Positions 22,046-33,739 of a DNA stretch of 64,000 bases are shown here, piece after piece. The position numbers and the translations under genes are program-made. The DNA lies in contig NC_092807.1 of assembly GCF_040954645.1 (NCBI RefSeq), positions 26,460,309 to 26,524,308 of the forward strand, given 5' to 3'. The notes beneath the pieces were generated by a model, which searched no databases, was not told the origin of the DNA, and saw nothing but the letters and a program-made list of their open reading frames with translations. Position 1 is the first letter of the stretch; each line of letters opens with the position of its first letter. The DNA is from Diabrotica undecimpunctata (Eukaryota > Arthropoda > Insecta > Coleoptera > Chrysomelidae).

Positions 22046-22292
22046 AGAAGAACTATGCAAATTCGCAAATAGAACGTCTAACAAGAAACAAAATAAGAAA
22101 AGAAAGTGGAGTTAAACAGGAAAACATTATCTCTCCAAAATGATTTACTATTACATTAGAAGATTTGTTCAAGAAGTTAAATTGGTAACAACGCGGAATT
22201 ATAATCGATAGCAGATTTTTAAGATTCGCCACCAATCCATCTTAACAACAAATAGAGCAGTTTTGTTTGTTGACGCAACCATTTAACCAAAA

Positions 22293-23550
22293 GTGAGCTT
22301 CATCGCTAAACAAAATTCGCTTATGAAAATCGGAATCAACAGCAATCTTGTTTTATACGGCGTATTACTTTCTAAATTATGTCTTTTTGGTCTTTCTGAG
22401 GATGCCGTGACTTTTATGAGGTCTTACTTGTCAAATAAAACGCAGTTTGTTGCTTATAATGGTTACAAATCGGAAAAGTACCTAGCCTCTTCAGGGGTTT
22501 CACAAGGTTCTAATCTAGGTCCATTATGGTTCTTGTTATTTATTAACGATCTGTGTGAATCAATTTCTGCACCATGTTTATGTTATGCCGATGATTTAAA
22601 GATTTATTCATTGATAAGCGATCTTAATGATTGTCAGTTTTTGCAGAGTGAACTGAATCGTGTACATGAATGGTGTAATGCAAATCATTTGAATCTTAAT
22701 GCCAATAAGTGCAAAGTAGTTAGTTATTCTAGGAAACAGTCCAATATATACCATCCTTATATTATCGACGGCAATGAACTTGAACGTTTGAATAAAATTA
22801 AAGACCTTGGAGTTACATTTGATTATAAACTCACCTGTGTTGAACATGTTAATTTAAAGGTTAAAGAAGCACTTAAATCTTATAGATTCGTAATTAGAAA
22901 TAGTCGAAATCTCACTGATACTAAGGCAATTAAATTACTTTATTACACTTTTGTACGCTGTAAACTGGAATATGCCTCTGTTATTTGGTCACCTTTTTAT
23001 GATGTACATATCCAAATTATAGAGCAGGTGCAGCGTAAATTTTTAAAATTTTTGTCTTTCAAAATTAACGGCATATATCCAAGAGGGGCATCAGCAATAG
23101 TGAGTTGTGTAGCGGTTTGGACGTAGTATCATTAGAATCTAGACGAATTAATGCCTACCTAATATTCCTGTACAAGCTACTACATAATCTCATTGACTGC
23201 CCTGATATTCTTAAAATATCCATCTTATCCAGTGAGAAATTCGATTAAATTCAGAAATACACAAGCTAGAACTAATCTTATGTTAAATTCTCCTCTATTT
23301 CTCATGTGCAACTATTATAATTCCTTAAGTGCTTACTGCGATATATTTCACTGCAGTGTAAAGCAGCTTACTAGGATGGCTGAGATCTACCTAGGTGATT
23401 GAGTAGTTTCTTTATGTTAAGGTAAAATACTCGAAAAATGTGTTATTTAGTTAGTACTTATGAATTATTAATATTTCATTTAACTTTAGTATTGTATTTT
23501 GTCCTATAAATGGATTCTGTTGGACAATAAACGCTATTATTATTATTATA
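22293..23550 (+). pseudogene. LINE family E reverse transcriptase, ATT-type tail
   Basis: A 277-codon frame carries SYLSNKTQFVAYNGYKS, GVSQGSNLGPLWFLLFINDL and CYADDLKIYSLI with the catalytic YADD. LQSELNRVHEWCNANHLNLN and the thumb region LGVTFDYKL...VRCKLEYASVIW follow. A frameshift near 23100 leads to the usual C-terminal end (LNSPLFLMCNYYN). The 3' end is ACAATAAACGC followed by (TAT/ATT)n. Layout and wording fit CR1/Jockey-superfamily LINEs. The motif A half of RT is missing, so it is 5'-truncated. Confidence 0.8.
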
Positions 23551-23574
23551 CACACTCACCGAATCTACGAATTC

Positions 23575-23850
23575 ACGCCTTCCTAGGTAATGATGTGTCT
23601 TTAGTTCTTGCATGAGTTGGATTTTTTACGCTCGCAAAGCAAGATTTTTCCACAAAATCTTCCATAAATTCGATGGACACATATCCAACCGCTCTGCACA
23701 ACGGCAGATAAACTGATTCGATCTTCTTGTATGCTTCGCTCTACAGCAGCAACAATTTCTTCTATACGCACTGTACAACGTGTCTGTAGATGCCTGTTAT
23801 CATTTAGAGTAAACGTGGTGGAAAAACCTGTGTTTTTCAGACGTTAAGTC
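23575..23850 (-). pseudogene. Mariner-related transposase fragment
   Basis: Minus-strand text TVRIEEIVAAVERSIQED, then in another frame CPSNLWKILWKNLAL, YKIQLMQELKTHHYLG-like and RREFVD. This is the helix-turn-helix linker region shared by insect mariner-like transposases, where RRILHK.L...PYKIQLVQEL is usual. No catalytic part is present. A similar protein lies at 52517-53527. Confidence 0.55.
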
Positions 23851-25090
23851 TATTTATGCTGAAATTCCAAGCCAAACTTAACATAAATTACTTGACAGCT
23901 GTCAAAATGGCCTACAGTTAAAAAAGTTTTACCAACTTACATTTCTATACCTGTAAAAAAACACTTTGTAGTTGAAATTGTTGTCAGTTTTCATTAATGG
24001 GACGGCATTTGGCCCTTAACCTCTAAAGTAAATATTGCACAAACGGTAAAGTACGGTCTGTGAGACGGCCGTATTTAAAAAGTTATAAAAACGAAATTAT
24101 ACAATAGTAGTTTTGTAATATACTAGAGATATACAAACAATATCCTTAGTATAAAATATAAGTTTAGAATAAGTTACAGTTTATCAAAAATTAAAAACGT
24201 TGTTAAAAGGCTAAATATTAATTCAATTAACATTCTTATTTCAAATTAATTTTAAGCGCACTAAAACAAATACTGTTAAAATGCCTTTTAAGTTTTATTT
24301 ACAATAAACTAAATGCCTTACCTTAAACCACAAAAACAAATATATGGAAGGATAAAAGTAGAAATAGTCCTTAAACTTATTAGCGTTATTTTTATAAGTA
24401 GAGCACGTTTGTTGCTTTGGAGCATTGCAGACAGATATAAATATTTCTACATTTGAGCACGTAAATATTTCGTCCTGCGGTGTATTTACTTATGGTACAC
24501 AAAATATAGTTTACGTTTATCTAAAACCGAAATAACATTTTCGTTTGGCATATTTGCATTTGATTTATAAGAATTCTGGTGATAATTTCCCGAAACCCGC
24601 GAATTAAAGAGTACTGAGTGCACTTTCACGGGTTTTGGATTAAGTAAATAAACAAGATTTAACTAACTAAAAATTCTAGAAAATAGACTGATGAAAATTT
24701 TATTACCAACTACGAAATTGGCACTCTCCACCCAAGAATGTTAATTATCGTTAAATTTATTTCGAAAAACAGAAAAGAGTATAAAAATAGTTCAGTTTAA
24801 ACAAACGATTGAAATCATATTTAGCTCATCTATTACATATAATACGCTTGTACAAGTAATAGATCAGGGAGCAGGTATCTAACAACTGCTTTTCATAAAT
24901 TTACAATAAACAAAATATGCAACTGATAAAAAAATTTTTATTGAATTTTATGCAGTATTAAATTTGTTTAGAAGTATGTTTCCTTCAACATAGTCATGAG
25001 CTATTTAAAATATTTATTATCGTTTTTGCGGACTATCTAAACGACTTTTATGATGCTTGTTCGGGCTGTTAGGCCGTTGTCTTTTGAGAT
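23851..25090. other. Noncoding AT-rich stretch
   Basis: No gene or element boundary found. Base composition is like the rest of the intergenic sequence. Confidence 0.4.
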
Positions 25091-25096
25091 TATTTC

Positions 25097-25134
25097 TCGA
25101 CGTTTTGCCAACACTAGGGGTTGGCATCTTCTGG
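25097..25134 (-). other. Degenerate hammerhead-like motif
   Basis: The minus strand reads CAGAAGATGCCAAC, loop, GTTGGCAAAACGTC: a perfect stem with flanks one or two bases away from the CTGANGA and GAAA boxes of the hammerhead ribozyme. Similar motifs lie in the palindrome at 6494-7115, in the Penelope copy at 54095-54129 and at 61089-61124. Confidence 0.35.
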
Positions 25135-25444
25135 AGATGTTACTGCTTCGCTTGTAACCTAAAAATGACGCCGAGTTCAAGAAAGCAAGCAATTTAATTA
25201 AACCCAGCCTATGAGAAATGTTCACCCCTAAGAATTACGTTCGGGTGTAACAATTCATTGGAGCGAGGTGTGTTAACTCGAGTAAATACAGGAGTCACCC
25301 CACCGCGATCCAATACTCTAGACCATCCCTTTCCCCCCTATAGCACTCTGATGCGCGATAGGGGCACAACTATCAGCCAAATGCTCTTCATGTGGAGGTC
25401 CTGGGTAATAGAACCCCAACATGGTTTTCTAACCGATTGCAAAA

Positions 25445-25544
25445 NNNNNNNNNNNNNNNNNNNNNNNNNNNNNNNNNNNNNNNNNNNNNNNNNNNNNNNN
25501 NNNNNNNNNNNNNNNNNNNNNNNNNNNNNNNNNNNNNNNNNNNN
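25445..25544. other. Assembly gap (100 N)
   Basis: Exactly 100 N characters, the conventional size for a gap of unknown length. Coordinates to the right of this point are therefore nominal. Confidence 0.99.
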
Positions 25545-25632
25545 TTGTCTTATTTTGGAAATGTTCGGCGACCCCCCTAGTACGTCATGGCGACCCCCCA
25601 GGGGGTCGCGACCCCCACTTTGGGAAACACTG
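25545..25632. mobile_element. hAT-like terminal sequence
   Basis: On the minus strand the sequence starts at 25632 with CAGTGTTTCCCAAAGTGGGG and continues into GGTCGCGACCCCC repeats. CAGTGTTTCCCAAA is a common terminus of animal hAT elements. The other end is in or beyond the assembly gap. The GC-rich palindromic repeats may be why assembly failed here. Confidence 0.55.
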
Positions 25633-25633
25633 G

Positions 25634-26366
25634 TATAGAGTATTAAGGTAAGTTTCTAAGACTGACGCGACACCTACCGCCTTCATCTGACAGTTTTGGA
25701 CCTACCAATTTTCAGGTTAAACATGACATATGTTTGACATTGTTAAATACATGCGAATTGACAATTATTAATAATTAACTTTTTAATTTATATTTTTTTA
25801 GTTTATGTACAAAATAAATGTAGTATTAAAAACTGGGTTTCTCAAAATTCATCATAATACATCTTTTCAACCACAAACGGAAAAGAAAGGGAAAGATCTG
25901 GTACTGGCAAATCAAGTTTTTCACGTAAAAGAGCATATATTTAAAAACAGTAATAGTAAAAGTTATAATATAAAGCTAAAGTCATCAGGCACTCTGCAGT
26001 GAGCTTGAAGCCTCATAAAACATTATTTAAGGTAAAATATTTAAATTTTTTTCTATTTCAATTGCATAAAAATGAAGTTATGTGATATTTACTTTTTCAT
26101 ATAAATAGCACGAATCCATCTTTTTCTTTTCTCTAATTTATATGACAATGTAATCTTTGGGAACCTATAAAAACTACACTTACTATTTTTGCTATTATTA
26201 GCAGAATTAAATACGCAATATGTATTTGCACACATTTTTGATAAAATTTGTGCGTAAAAAGGTAGGGCCAATTTTGTCATATTTCGCCGCTACGCACGCT
26301 GGCATCGTTTTAAAGTACCCCTACCATGGTCACGCACGGAGCGAATAGAGTATTAAGGTAAGTTTC
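25634..26366. repeat. 22-bp direct repeat pair, 711 bp apart
   Basis: ATAGAGTATTAAGGTAAGTT (plus TC) occurs at about 25634-25655 and 26345-26366. Each copy contains AAG|GTAAGT, a consensus 5' splice donor on the plus strand. The flanks beyond the 22 bp differ. The segment between holds the THAP-like exon on the other strand. Confidence 0.75.
26089..26280 (-). CDS. THAP-type zinc-finger exon or fragment
   Basis: The minus strand reads MCANTYCVFNSANNSKNSKC, then FYRFPKITLSYKLEKRKRWIRAI. The paired cysteines (CxxxxC), the FYRFPK block and the basic KRKRWI end are the first half of a THAP DNA-binding domain. The later Cys and His of the C2CH set are not present before the stop. A GTAAAT follows at the point where the frame fails and could be a splice donor, making this a genuine first exon. 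It may equally belong to a P-element-like transposon. The likely start is the Met just before CANTYC. Confidence 0.5.
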   Translation of the reverse strand: MTKLALPFYAQILSKMCANTYCVFNSANNSKNSKCSFYRFPKITLSYKLEKRKRWIRAIYMKK

Positions 26367-26759
26367 CATGATATGATAATAATTAAATTAGGAGAAACGC
26401 GGGTACACTGGGACGAAAAAATTAAAATTTAGGTCTTCATATATTTTTTTTAAAATGTTTTTATTTACTAAAGTATTTCGAAAAGATATGACTAGGTTAA
26501 TTCTTAATCCATATGAACACTTACGTATAGAAAAAAGTTTCACTCGAGCAAAATAATAGGTGCAATTGTCTCACTGTACCCTTTCTTGGGGGAACAGTGA
26601 GACAACAGTATCTTTTTGATTTATTATTGTTCATACTAATAGACAGTCTTCTTAAATCGAAATGTATTGCTGTTTTTTAAGACTTGTTACAAAAAGACAA
26701 GACAAACACATTTTTAATCACTCATACATACTTTAAGAAATAGTATTAGTTACTAAATT

Positions 26760-28316
26760 AACAAATAAATGACGCCCTCTGGTAACATGCGGTTCTTTTA
26801 TTTTTTAACAATTTGCCATGCAGAAATACTACAAATGTCAGTGACATTAGGAAATACAAAACATTTATTGTTTTTTGAACTTTTTGTCTCAAAGTTAACT
26901 TCGACAGCCATAATATTGTGTTTTACAACTTGCTCCACAAAATACTTTTTCACTGTTTTATTTTTGGCATCATAATCAAGTCTAACCAATATGAAATCTT
27001 TGACTTGAATTCTTGAAACTATAACTGGGTTAACTGTTAAATTGGTAAAATGTTCTTCGTTATCATCTTAATTTTAAAGGCTCATTGAACTATCTGAATT
27101 AGGAACTGAAAATTTTGAAGAAGAAGACTCACCAGATTCTTTCATTTTTTCTCGTTGGAATCATTAACCTTTGAAAATATGTTTACCTCAGCAGTTTCAA
27201 TCGCCGTCTTCTTTATTCTAATTTTTTATAGCTCGTTTTTCTCTGGTGTATCTGTAGCGATTATTGTCTTTTCCTTTCTTCTTGTTTTGCGTATTGCTGG
27301 TACGTTGGTTTTCTTTGAATATCCCCGTATTTCCATAGGACTTATAAATTGTAGTTTGATATCTTTTTCTGGTGTCTTTTTCTCCTTATCCTTTGTTTGC
27401 CAAGTTGATGAAGCTGAATTTCACTAGTAGAAGTAGAAGGTAATTCTTCCAACGGTTCTAGGGGAGGTAGTCTATCCGTCACATAACTAGACTAAAAATC
27501 TCCTTTGTTAAATACGTGCTGATCAAATGGAATAATTCTTGTCTTCTTGAAAGTTGCAGCTATGTTAACAGGGGTCATTGCTCGGGGATAGGCCACTCCT
27601 ACAAATGATGCCACATGATATATAGTTGCTGGTGTTGCTGGATTAGCTTTATGCCACTAACATAAGGCATCATTTTAAAAAATATGAAAAGGTTTTAGAA
27701 GACCTATATCAAGCGGCTGTAATTTGTGTGTACAATGAGGAGGAACTGTCAGGATTGTAACACCATTCTCTTTGTACAAATTAATTTCTTCTATTCAGAT
27801 GTGACTCTCATGATTGTTCATTATTAAAAGCAAAGGATTTTCTTTTAATCTTAAGGTGTCTTTGATAAAATGCTTTAATACTTCTATAAAGCACTGTGTG
27901 TTTATCCAACCGGCTTTCGTAGCCAGTCCTAAGGTGCTCAGGGAAGCTCCTACCAACATATGACTTGTGCACCAGTGAAAATACCGTCACAGGTGGCTTT
28001 GCACTACCATAGGCTTTTACGATGCAGCACGTTGTAACTAATGTTCTTTGTTCGCCACTTTGAATTGTCAAAACTTGCTTGACGTCCTTTTGAGCTAGAA
28101 CCTTAGCTGAACTATTTGCGACTGTCAAAGTCCCGGTTTCATACAGATTCTCAGACCATTTGATAAATTTTCGTGCCTTCTTAAAACATTTTCTAGATTT
28201 TCAAAAAATAATTTTACATTAGCAGGATTAAATCGTGCTGCCCTAGCTAAGCTACAACCTTCGGGGGTTTGTAGGCTCAAATTTGGATGCCGTTTTAGAA
28301 ATCCTTTGTACCAATC
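26760..28316 (-). pseudogene. pogo-like transposase, catalytic and C-terminal part
   Basis: From 28316 the minus strand reads [20 protein letters not shown], then the position of the first catalytic Asp as NLYETG (usually DETG, so D to Y). KVLAQKDVKQVLTIQSGEQR and LVTTCCIVKAYGSAKPPVTV follow. A frame change gives LLLIMNNHESHI, where the second catalytic Asp is Asn, then PPHCTHKLQPLDIGLLKPF. The C-terminal domain, VRLDYDAKNKTVKKYFVEQV, is at 26798-26989. With two catalytic residues lost plus stops and frameshifts it cannot be active. The fold is DDE_1 as in Tigger and jerky proteins. Confidence 0.82.
28309..28316. repeat. 8-bp target-site duplication of LINE B, left copy
   Basis: TACCAATC here is repeated at 31323-31330 on the far side of the LINE. 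In the transposase frame both copies encode the DWY word, so removing the LINE and one copy rejoins the pogo reading. Confidence 0.75.
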
Positions 28317-31300
28317 TATTGATGCTTTTCAACCGTTTCCATCTCTTTTTGTTGTCCCAGTCTCCATCGTTTAGGCCTCTCTTACTCATGGTGTCGTCTA
28401 CTTCGTTCCTCTAGGAACGTCCTCGGGAAATTTTCGGGGTCGTCCTCTTTTGCTCCTTCCTGTGGGGCTCCATTCGGTTATTCTCTTTATCCACCTGCTG
28501 TCGCTAGTTCTTCTTACATGTTCATACCACTTTAGTCTTTTTTGTTCTACGTATGTTAATATGTCTGTTTCTATTGATGTTCTTTGCTTTATTTCGTTAT
28601 TACTTCTCTTATCCATTCTTGTTACTCTGCAGCATCTTCGCAGGCATTCCATCTTTGTTCATCATCAATATGTGTTTTTGTCTTCATATTTAGGTGTCTA
28701 TCCCACCATACTGAGTTAAAGTGTCGGATTGCTGTTCTTGTTTGTCTTAATTTTTGTGTAGTTTCTTCCTCTGTTGTTGCTTTTTTCGTGATTATAAACC
28801 CCAATTATATGAATTTATCCTTTCCTTTGATTGCTACATTGTCATCAATCTGTAGATCTTCTATGTCTTCTTCACTTGTAGATAGGTACTCTGTTTTTGC
28901 GAGGTTAATACCTAAGCCAGCCTTGGTATATTTTTCTTGTAGTTTCTTCATCATGCAGCTGAGGTCGTCTTGGTCTTGTGCAATCACTACATGATCGTCT
29001 GCAAAGCTTAACATATATAGGTATTCGTTCCGTACCGGTACTCCCATGCCTTCACATTTTCTTTTCCATGTAGTCAAGGCTTTCTCTAAGTATATTTTAA
29101 ATAGGGTTGGAGATGTTGAATAACCCTGCAGGAGCCCTTTTGTTGTGTTGAAGTCTCCTATGATTCTTGTTCCCATTTTAATGGACACTTTATTTTCTTT
29201 ATACAGATCATTTGTAGCTTCTATGAGTTCCATCTGTATTTCGAATTTGTAGATTGCCTTCCATAGTTCTGACCTTGGTACAGAGTCATACCCCTTTCTC
29301 AGGTCCACAAAAGCCAAATGTATATCTCTATTTTTTTCTTTTTTCTTTTCCAACAGTTGTTTCAGTGTGTATATGAGGATCTTCCTGCCGTGAAGCCTGC
29401 CTGATCCTTTCCGATTTTGCCTTTTATCGCTGGCTCTATCTTTTCTCGCAGTATCTCCCCAAATTATCTTCCTATTGATGATATTACGCTTATTTCTCTG
29501 TAGTTTTCGCATCGTTTTTTATCTCCTTTCTTAAATATAGATGTCAAATATGCTTCCGTCCATTTCTTTGGGAGCTGTTCTCCATTTATGGCTTTCTGAA
29601 ATATCCATTGTATCATCCGGTGTAATTTTTTTGATCCGTATTTTATAAGCTCAGGTAAGATGCCTCCAGGTCCCGGTGCTTTCTTATTTTTTCTTGCTTT
29701 TATGGCCGTTCTCATTTCCCTGTCTGTTATTTCTATTTCGTGTTGTGGGGATTCGCTTCGTCTTCGCCTGTTTTCTTTTCCAATGAATTGTGGTCTTTGT
29801 TCTGTTACCAGTTCCTTGTAATAGTCCTTCAATTCTTTGTCCTGTATATTTCCCAATTTAATTTTTTCTTTTGAGATTTGTTTCAATCCTCTCAGTACTT
29901 TCCATGACTCTGAAGTTCTTGTACCTCCTATGTATGTTTCAATATTTGAGCAGGTTCATTCCCATTCTTCATTCTTTTGTTGTGTTATTTGTTTTTTCAC
30001 TTCTCTATCTTTTGCTCTATATTCTTTATAAACTTCATCGTTGTTTGTAGTCAGCCATTTTCTGTATAGTTGCTTTTTTTCTTCAATTATTCTTTTATCG
30101 CAATTTGCCTTTATATGCTCGTATATTTCTTCGATGTTGCCGTACCTAAATTCTATTACTTTTTGGTCTAGACGTTGTTGGTATAGTTCTCTTATTGATT
30201 GTTCTCGGAGTAGTTCTATATTGTATTGTTTTTCTTTTATAGTGTTCAACGGTTTTTCTGTAGAGGGGTCTTGTTATGTTTCCAATTAATGCCCATTTTT
30301 GCTGTCAGTAGTTTATGGTCCGTTTCACATTCTGCTCCTCTTCTGACTCGCACATCTTTGATCTTTATTGTGGTATCTTGTTTGATTATTATGTAGTCTA
30401 TTATCGATTTCAGCATTCGTGTTTCTTGCGACCATGTATATTTATGAATATTTTTATGTCTGAAAAATCCGTTGGTGATTTTAAAGTTGTTTAGTTCGCA
30501 TAACTTAATCAGACGTTCTCCGTTATCGTTTGGTTCATTCTCTTCAAATCCCCCCACTACTTTATCGTTTTCTTTCCTTCCAGTTCTGCCGTTAAGGTAT
30601 CCTGTTATAATTATCTCCACGTTCTTCTTAATTAGCTCTATTTGATGTTGAGGTTGTTTCGTGAAATTTTCTTTTTCTACTCTCGGGGAATCGTCTCTTG
30701 GTGCATATACTCCGAGTACCACTGTCTCTTTACCGTATATGTCTATATGCATTTTAATTATTTTCTCGTTGATTGGTTCCTATATTCTAACTCTGTTCTT
30801 CCACTTATTTTTGATTGGTATTCCCACTCCTGCCTTTGCTCTACATTCTTTATTAACTCCGCTCCAGCAGTGGATACGATTTTCTATTGTTTCTGTTCCA
30901 TTTCCTTTCTTTTTGGTTTCTGTTGTTACTAGTATGTCGATGTTGCTTTCTCTAAACTCCTTGATCACTTCCGTCGCCTTTTTGTTCCATCCTTGTATAT
31001 TCCAGTATCCGATGGGGCTCCCTCTATCAGAGGTGTGAATTTTCACCCGAGGATGTGTTTTCGTATTTTCGTTTTTCTTACCCTTATGTTTTTCTGTGTG
31101 TTAGGTTGCTAATTCCTAACGCCACAACTATTGTGACTTTTCCATCCATCCTCTGTTTTCGAGACCGTTGACCGGTTTTCACCTTTACCCCAGGCAGGGA
31201 CCCTCACAGGGTGCTATCAGCCGGATCAGATGAACCCTGGTTTTTTTAAGAGGTGTAACCCTCCTCTTTTATCCGAGCTTGGGACCGGCTGCATCGGTTA

Positions 31301-31322
31301 TAGAGCTACTTAATTCACTCCA
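28317..31322 (-). mobile_element. LINE family B, copy 1, near full length
   Basis: 3.0 kb bounded by the 8-bp duplication. The minus strand opens with a GC-richer 5' leader (about 31050-31310), then endonuclease, linker, RT and C-terminal domain. Its 3' end stops about 40 bp short of the end seen in the copy at 50124-51385, so it lacks the (TA)n tail and is 3'-truncated. Confidence 0.85.
28398..31046 (-). pseudogene. LINE B endonuclease-reverse transcriptase
   Basis: 31046-30246 is an apurinic-type endonuclease: IGYWNIQGWNKKATEV, VTTETKKKG, then after an in-frame stop VLGVYAPRDD, IDYIIIKQ and CETDHKLLTAKM, the SDH-type end. The linker follows (30249-29956). The RT reads ARKNKKAPGPGGILPELIKY, SIFKKGDKKRCENYREISVI, FVDLRKGYDSVP for motif A, KGLLQGYSTSPTLFKIYLEK and SFADDHVVIAQ for the catalytic box. 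The C-terminal piece is CLRRCCRVTRMD...RGRPRKF. I count two in-frame stops and three or four frameshifts, plus a deletion of about 30 residues near 28650 and an 18-bp insertion near 28420 relative to copy 2. Confidence 0.85.
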
Positions 31323-31330
31323 TACCAATC

Positions 31331-31685
31331 CAGGCAGAGTTTATAGCCAGCCATAATATTATTAGCTTTGGCCAAATCATAGGTTAACTTGCGACACTCG
31401 GTTACAGTTAGCCCATAAAACATCTCTGAGCAAGTCACAATGTATTGAACAAGAACTTCTTCAAACTGTGATGAAAAAATTTGTTTAACTTTGTAGTTAG
31501 GACTCATTCTACAAGTAGTGCCTTCTTTTTATTTTTTTTACATATCTGTTTAAAGCTTAAAAGCTTAAGTTTGTTTCCCTGGCAGCACAGCGTATTTTCA
31601 TACCATTTGTAACTAAAAGTACCGCCTTCCTCATTTGTTCGTCCTTGAACCGACCAACGGTTTTTGCAGTTTTTTTGGGATGCAT
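31331..31685 (-). pseudogene. pogo-like transposase, N-terminal part
   Basis: The start ATG is at 31685-31683. The frame gives MHPKKTAKTVGRFKDEQMRK and AVLLVTNGMKIRCAARETNL, a pipsqueak-type helix-turn-helix, then LNRYVKK. After a frame change come VKQIFSSQFEEVLVQYI, CSEMFYGLTVTECRKLTYDL and CLDWY, the CENP-B-like second DNA-binding part. It then breaks at the LINE. The joined order with 26760-28316 is that of a Tigger protein. Confidence 0.8.
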
Positions 31686-32051
31686 TATACTGCAAATAAA
31701 CAATGACTATAGTTTATTTTTATGAACGAGAGAGTAATTAGCATAATTTTAACTGGTAGCTCCGACCACTCCATGGGCGTGCTCAAGATTAATTGAAAAA
31801 TTACTTTGAATAATTGTAAAAAATAAATGAATTATTTCAGTGTTATAAAGTGTTATGTGTATGTAAACAAAAGTGACCTCTTTTATCACACACTATATTA
31901 GAACTGACTGGCTTACATTAAAAAGGGTTTTAAAAAATTCACATTTTTTTTAATTTTTAAAAATTACAAAAGAGAAAAAGAGTTTTTAAAACCGTCTAAG
32001 GTATGTTAAATAGTTGAATAAAAATATTAATATAAAACTTACAGTTACTTG

Positions 32052-33392
32052 TTACAAATCCAAATCAGATTCAGAAGATGAACTTTCAGAACCAAGATTT
32101 ATAATAACTGGCTCGATCATTTTATCAGTAGTATTGTCCAGCTTCCACATTTTTTCCTCTTCTTTAATAGTGTGATTTACTGCCTTTTCCCAGTTTTCAG
32201 GTTTTACATTATTTACGGCCTCCAAAAACAACTGTTTAACATCATGAACTTCACTCTTTATCTGTGCCCATACCAGTTCAATCGGGTTTAATTCACAATG
32301 ATATGGTGGGGATCTAAGTACTGTCATTCCACGATTTTTGGCAATTTCATAAATTTCGTATTTTTTAAATTTTTCTTTATGAAGGGCACACAACAAATAA
32401 AGTTCCTTTCTTATAGATCCGGGATGGTACGTAATATTTTTTGAACTCAGCCAATTCTGCAAGTCTTTTTTTAACCACTTGGTTGTGGGCAGTCCTTCTA
32501 TAAGTCTGGAGGGATAACTTGCATTATCCATTACTATTACACAGTTCTTAGGAAGAAGATCTATCATTTGTTCGAACCATTCTTGAAAGACATCAGCGTT
32601 CATGTCTTCATGGTAGTGACCGGTACGAGTTGATTCAAAAGTTAATAAACCACCTTCAACAAAACCGTCTGAACTGCCAATGTGTACTATTATCAGCCTG
32701 CGTCCCTTTCCTGATGGTGGGTTTAAACCAGTAGATAAGTTATTTACAAAAGCGTGCCTTTGACTTGTAACAGTTTCATCCTGCCAAAATTTATTTGGTG
32801 TATGACCCTCGTTGATCCATGTTTCATCAAGATAAAATATTTTTCTTTTTTGGTTTCTCATTTCCTTTATGGTTCTTAGAAAATGTCTTCTCCATATGAC
32901 AATATCGCTTCTTTCTAATAAAATAGACTTTCTGGGATTCTTTTTCCAGCGGAAGCCTATTTCTTTTAAAAGTTTCCATAACGTACTTCGACTCATTTCG
33001 GGGTAATCCTTATCATCTCGAACTGAGACAAGAACTTTATCCAATGTTGGAAATTCTTGTCTAAAGAAGAATTCATGCACTTTCCGTCGAAGTCCTTCTT
33101 TAAAATGATATTCTATTTAAAATTTTGGTTTCCCTGGAGCATTACGTGGCATTTGAAAACTACCACATTTCTCTTCTTTAATAACTCTGTAAATCGTAGA
33201 TTTCCCAACACCAAGTGTACTGCTAACTAACTCAACGGTCTCATCAACACTTTCACATAAACGTTTGTCTGTAAATGATTTAAAACAATTAAATGTTAAT
33301 GTTTTTTCATTAACTGTTAGAGGACCAATTTTTCGGCGTTTACACGGCACTTCCAAATTTTCCATAACACTAGTATACACAATAAACTGCAC
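32052..33392 (-). pseudogene. DDE transposase with one in-frame stop
   Basis: One continuous 446-codon frame on the minus strand, broken only by TAA at 33117-33119. The N-terminus (33392-33117) holds a helix-turn-helix, VELVSSTLGVGKSTIYRVIK. The catalytic part has FYLDETWINEGHTPNKFW (first Asp), GKGRRLIIVHIGSSDGFV, NCVIVMDNASYPS (second Asp), and YHCELNPIELVWAQIKSEV (Glu): a full DDE triad. An acidic, serine-rich tail ends the protein. Related proteins occur in many insects and other animals as unnamed transposases. A single sense change would reopen the frame, so loss of function is recent, or the stop lies in a short intron or is an assembly error. Confidence 0.88.
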
Positions 33393-33608
33393 CTTGCAAC
33401 TGAAGTACCTACTTTTAGTGAACTGTTAAGAATTTTGAATACGCCACTTGGACCTTCCTATATACAAAATGGAAAAACCCACTATCACATTTTCTGTGGA
33501 ATAAGTTTAGAAGGTAATTATCTAGTCAATTACTGTCGTAGATTCCTTGAATTAAAGAATTAAATGTTTGATTGTTGAAACCCTTACTTCGTGGAATGCA
33601 CTCATTTC

Positions 33609-33739
33609 AGATAAAATAAAACGTTTTATTTTATCTAAAGAATTAAACTTTATTTTGCAAATAGGCAAAGAATTAAACTTTATTTTGCAAATAGGTAGGT
33701 ACTTATTAAACTTTTATTGGTTATATATAACCAATAAAA
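33609..33739. repeat. Two 28-bp perfect palindromes around a 30-bp tandem repeat
   Basis: 33609-33636 and 33712-33739 are each perfect 28-bp palindromes (centres AAACGTTT and TTATATATAA). Between them AAAGAATTAAACTTTATTTT (unit 30 bp, 33637-33666) is repeated once. They lie upstream of the transposase gene and could be transposase-binding or slippage-derived. Confidence 0.85.

Noticed and set aside
25258..25638. 126-codon frame crossing the N run
   Set aside because: It is open only because N is translated as an unknown residue.
33637..33696. CRISPR-like short repeats
   Set aside because: Only two adjacent units without spacers, in a eukaryotic transposon.
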